18,118 nt of DNA from Candidatus Poseidoniales archaeon (lineage in GTDB: Archaea; Thermoplasmatota; Poseidoniia; Poseidoniales; Poseidoniaceae). The notes beneath the pieces are model-generated. The model worked only from the letters and a program-made list of their open reading frames with translations. It made no database searches and was not told where the DNA came from. Location of the stretch: NCBI GenBank assembly GCA_009887135.1, contig QXYA01000040.1, positions 1 through 18,118 of the forward strand, given 5' to 3'. Every line of letters starts with the position of its first letter. Positions within the stretch are counted from its first letter, which is position 1. This document shows positions 1 through 5,774 of this stretch, in pieces. Both the position numbers and the translations under genes were made by a program.

Positions 1-273
1 AACGAAGTAACCAAGTCCGCAGAACGCGGTACTGCACAGTTCGTCGTCCTTGCAGAAGATGTTAACCCGCCAGAACTTCTGGCTCACATCCCTTTGATCT
101 GTGAAGAAAAAGGAATCCCATACGGATACGTTCCTTCACAAGAATTCCTTGCAAAAGAAACAGGACTTCCAAACGGTGTCAAGACTGCTTCTATCGCTCT
201 TATGGAAATTCCAAAGAGTAACGCAGAATCATTCAGCGCTGTAATTGAGACCATCAACGGACTCAAGAACTGA
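1..273 (+). CDS. rpl7ae: Ribosomal protein L7Ae, 3' part
   Basis: Frame 1 is open from the first base to a TGA at 271-273 and gives the last 90 residues of a protein cut by the window edge. The start NEVTKSAERGTAQFVVLAED followed by a proline pair and a segment like ICEEKGIPYGYVPS is the L7Ae/L30e/Gadd45 RNA-binding fold, diagnostic of archaeal L7Ae. In archaea L7Ae binds kink-turns in 23S rRNA, box C/D and H/ACA guide RNAs and often RNase P RNA; that is family knowledge. About 30 N-terminal residues are missing, judging from the usual length of about 120. It is followed after 17 bases by S28e, as in other archaeal L7Ae-S28e-L24e clusters, so co-transcription is likely. Confidence 0.95.
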   Translation, partial: NEVTKSAERGTAQFVVLAEDVNPPELLAHIPLICEEKGIPYGYVPSQEFLAKETGLPNGVKTASIALMEIPKSNAESFSAVIETINGLKN

Positions 274-290
274 AACCTGAGGTGAATTAA

Positions 291-518
291 ATGAGTGACG
301 ATACAGTAAGCGGATGGCCTGCTGAAGTTGTTGAGATTGTCGGCCGAACTGGCATGACAGGCGAAGCAACTCAGGTCAAAGTCCGTGTTAACGACGCACC
401 TAACCCACGAGACGTTGGTAGAATTATCACACGAAACGTACTCGGTCCTGTTCGAATGGGAGACATCCTTATGCTCCGAGATACGGGAAGAGAAGCCCGT
501 AAGCTAAACGCACGGTGA
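291..518 (+). CDS. rps28e: Ribosomal protein S28e
   Basis: A 75-residue protein with the S28e signature: an N-terminal VVEIVGRTGMTGEATQVKVRV strand region, an internal IITRNVLGPVRMGDILML segment and the basic C-terminal tail RDTGREARKLNAR. It is a small OB-fold protein of the 30S subunit near the mRNA exit channel (family knowledge). The ATG at 291 follows a good Shine-Dalgarno GAGGTGA ending about 6 bases upstream, which fixes the start. The length is normal for the archaeal/eukaryotic family. Its TGA stop lies inside the GGTGA that probably acts as the ribosome-binding site of L24e, so the two are translationally coupled. Confidence 0.97.
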   Translation: MSDDTVSGWPAEVVEIVGRTGMTGEATQVKVRVNDAPNPRDVGRIITRNVLGPVRMGDILMLRDTGREARKLNAR

Positions 519-523
519 TTATC

Positions 524-715
524 ATGCCAGAACGAAGAGTTTGCACATTCTCCGGAGAAGAAATTGAACCAGGTACAGGAACTATGTTTGTCCGCAAGGA
601 CGGAAGCATCCTCTGGTTCAAGAACAGCAAGGCCCGCAAGAACATGGTCAAGTTGTCCAGAAATTCACGTAAGGTGAAGTGGACACGCCATTTCGTTCGT
701 GGCGGAATTCGCTGA
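524..715 (+). CDS. rpl24e: Ribosomal protein L24e, zinc ligands lost
   Basis: A 63-residue protein matching L24e along its length: RRVCTFSGEEIEPGTGTMFV, then KDGSILWFKNSKARKN and a basic tail. A GTG at 515 in the same frame overlaps the S28e stop, but the ATG at 524 is preferred because GGTGA (514-518) sits 5 bases before it and family proteins begin just before the first Cys. L24e normally carries four zinc-binding Cys in two pairs. Here only Cys7 remains; the other positions read Ser10, Lys33 and Ala37, so zinc binding should be lost. It is a 50S protein at the subunit interface and sits between S28e and NDK as in many archaea. Confidence 0.93.
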   Translation: MPERRVCTFSGEEIEPGTGTMFVRKDGSILWFKNSKARKNMVKLSRNSRKVKWTRHFVRGGIR

Positions 716-769
716 TCTCATTCGGTGAACTGATAAAGGGGCCCTTGGTGGCTCAGGCTGGTGAAGAAC

Positions 770-1216
770 ATGGAAACAACCTACATTATGGTAAAACCTG
801 ATGGCGTACAACGAGGATTAGTCGGCGAAATTATTGGCCGTTTTGAACGAAAGGGTCTCAAATTAGTAGGCCTCAAGTCAATGGTACCAAGCGAAGAAAT
901 TGCTCGTACCCACTATGATGTCCACAAGGAACGTCCATTTTTCCCTGGATTAATCAAATTCGTAACATCTGGGCCTGTTGTCTGTATGGCATGGGAAGGT
1001 CGTGATGCAATTTCAGTTGCTCGTAAACTCATTGGTTCAACCAATGGTCGAGAAGCTGAGCCTGGTACAATCCGTGGAGACTTCGGAATGGACATGGGAT
1101 ACAATATGATTCACGGATCTGATGCTCCTGAAACAGCAGCATTCGAACTTGGACTTTGGTTCCCTGAAGGACTCATGGATTGGAATAACACCATGGGCAC
1201 CTGGGTTTACGAGTAA
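770..1216 (+). CDS. ndk: Nucleoside diphosphate kinase
   Basis: A 148-residue NDK, which transfers the gamma phosphate from ATP to NDPs through a phosphohistidine. Visible motifs: TYIMVKPDGVQRGLVGEI at the N terminus with the conserved Lys9, HKERPFFPGLIKFVTSGPV, the IGSTNGREAEPGTIRGDFG loop, and the active-site segment NMIHGSDAPE with the catalytic His at residue 115. An in-frame GTG at 761 would add three residues. The ATG at 770 is chosen because GGTGA (760-764) lies 5 bases upstream and the protein then begins at the normal point. The C-terminal tail (DWNNTMGTWVYE) is a usual longer NDK ending. It lies in the ribosomal/aIF5B cluster, a common archaeal arrangement that ties NTP supply to translation. 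Confidence 0.97.
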   Translation: METTYIMVKPDGVQRGLVGEIIGRFERKGLKLVGLKSMVPSEEIARTHYDVHKERPFFPGLIKFVTSGPVVCMAWEGRDAISVARKLIGSTNGREAEPGTIRGDFGMDMGYNMIHGSDAPETAAFELGLWFPEGLMDWNNTMGTWVYE

Positions 1217-1227
1217 GGTTCATCCAT

Positions 1228-1241
1228 CCTCCACGAGGAGG
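1228..1241 (+). promoter_or_regulatory. Hairpin covering the aIF5B Shine-Dalgarno
   Basis: In the 32-base gap between ndk and aIF5B, CCTCC (1228-1232) and GGAGG (1237-1241) form a perfect 5-bp stem closed by the tetraloop ACGA. The 3' arm is the Shine-Dalgarno core of the aIF5B gene, whose ATG is at 1249. The folded form would hide the ribosome-binding site. This may modulate aIF5B translation or may simply unfold under passing ribosomes. The complementarity is seen directly; any regulatory role is inference. Confidence 0.4.
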
Positions 1242-1248
1242 TTGTGCT

Positions 1249-3069
1249 ATGGAGGAGACAGAAGATATCGCTGAAGAGCCGGTGGCTCGTGGCGAAAATC
1301 GTCAACCGATTGTTTCTGTTCTCGGTCACGTCGATCATGGAAAAACAAGTGTTCTGGACTTGGTTCGCTCGCTTGGAAGTGAGCGACAAGCAAGTGTGAT
1401 GGACCGTGAAGCCGGTGGAATTACGCAACACATCGGTGCTACAGAAGTTCCTGCAAAGATTCTCAATGAAACATGTGCTGAATTAATGCAAGGACGTCCA
1501 TTCAAATCACCTGGATTACTTTTCATTGATACGCCTGGTCACCATTCTTTTGCTTCACTTCGTAATCGTGGTGGTGCGCTTGCAGATATTGCTATTCTTG
1601 TGGTTGATATCATGGAAGGGTTGCAACCTCAAACGATTGAATCAATCAATATTCTCAAACAAACAAAAACTCCATTCGTCATTGCTGGAAATAAGATTGA
1701 CAGAATTCACGGATGGAGATGTCAGAAAGACCGTTCGTTCCTGGCATCGTTGGAAGAACAGCGACAAGATGTAGTCGATTTGTTCCAGCAACGCTTCTGG
1801 AAACTTGTTGGTCAAGTTTCAGAGCATGGAATTAACCTTGAACGATACGACCAAATCAAAGATTTCAAACAATCGTTCCCGCTCGTTCCGATGTCTGCTA
1901 AGGAAGGTGAGGGATTGCAAGATCTTCTCACCGTTACCGTTGGTCTGGCAGAACGTTTCCTTGAAGATCGTCTTACCGATACACTCGGGCCTGCTGAGGG
2001 AACCATCCTTGAAATGAAGGATGAAATTGGAATGGGGAAGACAATCGATGTCATTCTTCACCGTGGTTCTCTCAACGTAACCGATACGATTACTGTCGTC
2101 AGTGCCGATGGTCCGTTCGATGTCCGCATCAAGGGATTGAAGCGTGCTCGCGGAATGTCGGAGATGCGAGATGCTGGTGACCGATGGGAATCAGTCGATA
2201 CAATTGATGCTGCAGCAGGTGTCAAGATTATTGCACAAGGACTTGAGAAAGCCTTGGCAGGAACAACGATTCGACTCTCAAGTGAAGAAGCATGGGAAGA
2301 AGCTCGCAAAGAAACTCAAGTCTCTGTTGAACTTGATGAAGAAGGAATCGTCATCAAAGCAGACACGATTGGTGGACTGGAAGCACTTGCATTTGAACTC
2401 AAGAAGATTGAAGTTCCTATCCGAAGAGCAACTGTTGGTCCTGTCAACAAAAGAGATCTCATGACGGCAGAAGCTGCAAGCAGTCCGTTGAATCAGATTA
2501 TTCTCGGTTTCTCAATCGAGCCGAACAATGAAGTTCGCGCTCTTGTCAATCAGGGTGATGAAAGTGTCACGTGGATTGGTGGAGATATCATTTACCACAT
2601 TATCGATCAATTCGAAGAATGGAAAGAGGAGCGAAAGAAGGCTATCGATGCTTCAACTCGAGAGAACCTCATCTATCCTGGAAAACTTCTCTATCTTGAA
2701 AACCATACATTCCGTAACAAAGGACCTGCAATTGTTGGGATGCGTGTTCTAGGTGGTCGAGTTCATCTTGGTCAGCGATTGATGAAGGTCGACGGAACTG
2801 CTGTCGGTCAAATTCGTAGCCTTCGATCCCGTTCAAGTGATGAACTCAAAGAAGCCAAACAAGGTGAAGAAGTTGCTGTTGCGATCATGGGCCCAACCGT
2901 TGGAAGGCACATTGAAGAGTTGGACCTATTCTATGTCGATATTCCTGAATCTCACGTTCCACGACTTGCAAAAGTTGAGTTAACGGAACTCGAAAAAGAA
3001 ATTCTTGAAGAGATAATCAAACTCCATCGTAAAGACGATCATTTCTGGGGCAGACGGCACGTTGCGTGA
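1249..3069 (+). CDS. infB: Translation initiation factor aIF5B (IF-2 family)
   Basis: A 606-residue translational GTPase of standard archaeal aIF5B length that promotes initiator tRNA placement and subunit joining. GTP-binding motifs: G1 GHVDHGKT at residues 26-33, switch I GGITQHIGA at 56-64, G3 DTPGHHSF from 94, G4 NKID at 148-151 and G5 MSAKEGEG near 215. Beta-barrel domain II follows (GTILEMKDEIGMGKTIDVIL), then the alpha/beta domain III (IVIKADTIGGLEALAFELKK) and the C-terminal barrel domain IV with its terminal helices. No intein or insertion is present. The ATG at 1249 follows GAGGAGGT (1235-1242), an exceptionally strong Shine-Dalgarno that is itself part of a hairpin. The gene closes the translation cluster; 78 bases separate it from the next gene. 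Confidence 0.97.
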   Translation: MEETEDIAEEPVARGENRQPIVSVLGHVDHGKTSVLDLVRSLGSERQASVMDREAGGITQHIGATEVPAKILNETCAELMQGRPFKSPGLLFIDTPGHHSFASLRNRGGALADIAILVVDIMEGLQPQTIESINILKQTKTPFVIAGNKIDRIHGWRCQKDRSFLASLEEQRQDVVDLFQQRFWKLVGQVSEHGINLERYDQIKDFKQSFPLVPMSAKEGEGLQDLLTVTVGLAERFLEDRLTDTLGPAEGTILEMKDEIGMGKTIDVILHRGSLNVTDTITVVSADGPFDVRIKGLKRARGMSEMRDAGDRWESVDTIDAAAGVKIIAQGLEKALAGTTIRLSSEEAWEEARKETQVSVELDEEGIVIKADTIGGLEALAFELKKIEVPIRRATVGPVNKRDLMTAEAASSPLNQIILGFSIEPNNEVRALVNQGDESVTWIGGDIIYHIIDQFEEWKEERKKAIDASTRENLIYPGKLLYLENHTFRNKGPAIVGMRVLGGRVHLGQRLMKVDGTAVGQIRSLRSRSSDELKEAKQGEEVAVAIMGPTVGRHIEELDLFYVDIPESHVPRLAKVELTELEKEILEEIIKLHRKDDHFWGRRHVA

Positions 3070-3147
3070 GGTTTGTTCGACGTAAGAACGGCATACATTC
3101 AAGTATCATGTCAAGCGGTCGTAAGGCTGAGAACACTTAGGTGATTC

Positions 3148-4152
3148 ATGATGGATGCTGGCTTTTCACAACAAAATAGCGGCGGAGACGCCCGTACGCA
3201 AGATCTCATTCGAACCGTTGCAGACATTTCCAGCGCTTTGATGAATGAAGTAAGCAAGGTTATTATCGGTAAAAATGAGAACCTTCGCCGAGTAACTGTT
3301 GGTATTCTATCCAACGGTAACATGCTTCTGGAAGATTTCCCAGGACTTGCTAAGACACTTCTAGCAAACACCTTCGCTCGTGCACTTGGATGTAAGTTCA
3401 AGCGTGTTCAATTCACACCTGACTTGCTTCCTTCAGACATCATGGGGACGTACATGTACGATCAAAAGTCTGGTGAATTCAAGTTGCGTGCAGGTCCATT
3501 ATTCTCGAACATTCTACTCGCTGACGAGATTAACCGTGCTCCTCCAAAGACCCAAGCTGCTTTGCTTGAAGCAATGGAAGAGAAGCAAGTGACCATTGAA
3601 GGTATCACACACAAACTTCCTGCTCCGTTCGTTGTTCAAGCAACACAGAACCCAATCGAACAAGAAGGAACATACCCGCTTCCTGAAGCGCAAATGGACC
3701 GTTTCCTCATGAAGATGAGTATGGGTTACCCAGACCGTGCTGAAGAGAAAGCAATTCTTGCTCGACGTAAACTTCGTGGAAAGGACGGACACGATGTTGA
3801 ACAAATCACTTCTCCAAAGAAGGTTGTTGCTATGCAAAAGGCACTGGAAACAGTCCATGTTGACCCTGCAATCCTTGCGTACATCGTTGAAATCGTTCAG
3901 CGTACTCGTGAAGACCATCGTGTCACTAACGGTGCTTCACCTCGTGCATCCCAATCCTTGTTCAAGACCGGTCGTGCAGCAGCAGCTATTGCTGGACGAA
4001 ACTATGTCATACCTGACGACATCAAAGGAATTGCACTACAAATTATCTCTCACCGTATCAACATGAAGCCTGAAGCAAAGATACGTGGAATCACTGGAAT
4101 GCACATCGTTCGAAAGATTCTCTCGGAAGTTCCAGTTCCTGTAATTTCTTGA
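3148..4152 (+). CDS. MoxR-family AAA+ ATPase
   Basis: A 334-residue MoxR ATPase. Walker A is EDFPGLAKT (62-70), in the usual MoxR form. Walker B is ILLADE (122-127), followed by INRAPPKTQAALLEAMEEKQVT. The sensor segment ATQNPIEQEGTYPLPEAQMDRF covers about 165-186, and a helical lid domain completes the protein. MoxR proteins act as chaperone-like ATPases, usually with VWA-domain and DUF58 partners encoded just downstream (family knowledge). Here no such partner follows: the next gene is a ParA ATPase after 71 bases. Start at the first of two adjacent ATGs; an AGGTGA-type site lies about 5 bases upstream. The 78-base gap before it could hold its own promoter, but I see no clear TATA element. 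Confidence 0.93.
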   Translation: MMDAGFSQQNSGGDARTQDLIRTVADISSALMNEVSKVIIGKNENLRRVTVGILSNGNMLLEDFPGLAKTLLANTFARALGCKFKRVQFTPDLLPSDIMGTYMYDQKSGEFKLRAGPLFSNILLADEINRAPPKTQAALLEAMEEKQVTIEGITHKLPAPFVVQATQNPIEQEGTYPLPEAQMDRFLMKMSMGYPDRAEEKAILARRKLRGKDGHDVEQITSPKKVVAMQKALETVHVDPAILAYIVEIVQRTREDHRVTNGASPRASQSLFKTGRAAAAIAGRNYVIPDDIKGIALQIISHRINMKPEAKIRGITGMHIVRKILSEVPVPVIS

Positions 4153-4223
4153 ACATAAACGCTCTTTTGAGGCTGAAGTTCAAATTGGGTGACCTATCTG
4201 GGTTGCATTGAGGGGGAGCACGT

Positions 4224-5180
4224 ATGACAATGAATCCGTACAAAATGGTCATCGCCGTCGCTAATCAAAAGGGTGGTTGTGCAAAAACAACAACTGCCGT
4301 TAACCTTGCAGCTGCTCTGGCTAAAGGTAATCGCAAGCAAGGCGTTCCTCCTGCCAAAGTATTGCTCGTAGATCTTGATCCCCAAGGAAACTGTGCAACT
4401 TCATTCGGTATTGAAAAGAAGAATATTCGACGTACAGCTTACGATGTTCTTGCGAATGATTCCGGTGAGGAACTTCCACTGATGGAAGAATACCTGCTTA
4501 CACCAAGAGAACTTACTGATGCAATGCAGAAAGCGTTTATTCTACGTAAAGGAAAGAAGGCACCTCAGAATTTGACCATAGATAATCTCTGGTTGCTCCC
4601 AAGCGACATCCATCTCTCGGGAGCAGAAATTGAACTGTCTCACAAAATTGGACGTGAGACGAGACTTCGGGAAGGTCTTGAACCCATTATTGATGAGTTT
4701 GATTACATCGTTATCGATACGCCTCCTTCACTCGGTTTGCTTTCAATCAATGCAATGTGTGCTGCCAATTGGGTTATGGTTCCAGTTCAAGCAGAATACT
4801 ATGCTCTAGAAGGATTTAGTATGCTGATGAACTCAATTAAGATGATTCAGAAGCGTATTAATCGTAATTTGAAGATCTTTGGTGTTGCAATGACTATGGT
4901 TGATGCACGCTCGAAACTCAGTCGCCACGTTTGTACTGAAGTCAGTCGTAAGATTCCAAATAAGGTCTTCAATACTACAATTCGTCGATTAGTTAAGGTC
5001 GCTGAAGCACCTTGGAGCGGAGCTCCAACCGTTTTGTTAAATGAACCAAGAGCCAGTGGAGCAGGAGCAGGATCGCTTGAATATTGGACACTTACCAAAG
5101 AATTCCACAACAGAGTTCAATCGATGCGTCGAGAATTTGGTGTCAAAGAACATCCCAAATTGTTGGCTGGTCGTCGGTGA
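4224..5180 (+). CDS. ParA/Soj-family partition ATPase
   Basis: A 318-residue ParA-type P-loop ATPase. The deviant Walker A QKGGCAKTTT (residues 15-24) has the signature lysine Lys17 that pairs dimers across the ATP site. Switch I/A' is LLVDLDPQGNCATSFG (47-62) and Walker B is YIVIDTPPSLGLLS (161-174). A C-terminal region rich in Arg and Lys (RKIPNKVFNTTIRRLVKVAEAP) is typical of non-specific DNA binding. There is no N-terminal HTH, so it is the small Soj type. Such proteins form ATP-dependent gradients on the nucleoid to move or space DNA or protein cargo. A GAGGGGGAG site lies just before the ATG at 4224; a second ATG at 4230 is possible. A small RHH-like gene and an unknown gene follow on the same strand, as expected for a partner-encoding unit. 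Confidence 0.93.
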   Translation: MTMNPYKMVIAVANQKGGCAKTTTAVNLAAALAKGNRKQGVPPAKVLLVDLDPQGNCATSFGIEKKNIRRTAYDVLANDSGEELPLMEEYLLTPRELTDAMQKAFILRKGKKAPQNLTIDNLWLLPSDIHLSGAEIELSHKIGRETRLREGLEPIIDEFDYIVIDTPPSLGLLSINAMCAANWVMVPVQAEYYALEGFSMLMNSIKMIQKRINRNLKIFGVAMTMVDARSKLSRHVCTEVSRKIPNKVFNTTIRRLVKVAEAPWSGAPTVLLNEPRASGAGAGSLEYWTLTKEFHNRVQSMRREFGVKEHPKLLAGRR

Positions 5181-5280
5181 ATGGTTGAGAAATCTACTCT
5201 TTAGACGCTCTTTCGCGCGGTCAGGTTAAGTACGAATGCGTACCCATTCAAATCGGGATACACATATGACTGGAGAAGGA

Positions 5281-5508
5281 ATGACCTCGGTAAGTGTAAG
5301 TTATGAAGTTCGTAGGCAATTGAATACCATGCGAACTGTAAATGGACATAAGAGCGTAAACATGCTTCTTGAAGACGTTATTCGTGCACATAAGATGGCT
5401 CGGATGCGTGGTGAACTCGATGTGCTCCAAGAACATCTCAAGCGAGTCGCTGACGTCAATGTCGAGCATTTAGTTGATCGCTTGAACATGGCTCCATTCA
5501 AGGTTTGA
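5281..5508 (+). CDS. Small ribbon-helix-helix-like protein, possible ParA partner
   Basis: A 75-residue protein with an N-terminal strand (TSVSVSYEV), helix (RRQLNTMRTV), turn (NGHKS) and second helix (VNMLLEDVIRAHKMARM) in the order and spacing of a ribbon-helix-helix DNA-binding dimer. A helical tail follows, ELDVLQEHLKRVADVN, that could form a short coiled coil. RHH proteins are common as centromere-binding partners of ParA and as antitoxins (family knowledge). The ATG at 5281 has GGAG 5 bases upstream. In-frame ATGs at 5236 and 5266 would add 15 or 5 residues (RTHSNRDTH...) without recognisable homology. It lies 100 bases after parA and 11 bases before the next gene, whose Shine-Dalgarno overlaps its stop. 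The fold assignment is from pattern only. Confidence 0.72.
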   Translation: MTSVSVSYEVRRQLNTMRTVNGHKSVNMLLEDVIRAHKMARMRGELDVLQEHLKRVADVNVEHLVDRLNMAPFKV

Positions 5509-5519
5509 GGTGATTGAAA

Positions 5520-5774
5520 ATGATGGCATGGCGTCCACCTGGTTACCTCCTAACAACGCAACAACTTGTTCGTGCATTGTTTGATGATTCAACTGATGAA
5601 TCTAAACTATTGACGGCGGCTGCTGCGGGAAAAGTCGAACTCTTCGCACTTAACAAATCATGGAATGCTGTTCTTTGGTTGATCATGAACACACTCAAAG
5701 AAGATGGGAAACCAATCTATTCTGGTGTTGAACTCGGAAACTTGCGTTCCTGTTTACCTATTGCGTGGCGCTGA
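5520..5774 (+). CDS. Uncharacterised 84-residue protein
   Basis: I do not recognise this protein. GAGGTGAT (5507-5514) overlaps the stop of the preceding RHH-like gene and sits 5 bases before the ATG at 5520, so translation should be coupled; the ATG at 5523 is an equally valid second choice. The protein has a short basic N terminus (MMAWRPPGYLLT), an acidic stretch DDSTDES, an Ala-rich helix (LLTAAAAGKVELFAL) and an amphipathic helix with two Trp (KSWNAVLWLIMNTL). It ends GNLRSCLPIAWR. No signal peptide or clear membrane span is visible. It could be a third component of the ParA-RHH unit or a small adaptor. Its TGA is followed with no spacer by the stop of the opposing gene. Confidence 0.7.
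   Translation: MMAWRPPGYLLTTQQLVRALFDDSTDESKLLTAAAAGKVELFALNKSWNAVLWLIMNTLKEDGKPIYSGVELGNLRSCLPIAWR

Noticed and set aside
515..523. GTG start for L24e overlapping the S28e stop
   Set aside because: It would add three residues unlike the family start and would use the Shine-Dalgarno GGTGA as coding sequence; the ATG at 524 is well placed.
3331..3357. MoxR Walker A reading GLAKT instead of GKT with Gly
   Set aside because: The GxPGxAKT form is normal for the MoxR family.
4266..4295. Ala in place of Gly in the ParA Walker A motif (KGGCAKTTT) as a loss of function
   Set aside because: KGGxAKT forms are common in functional ParA proteins; the signature lysines are present.
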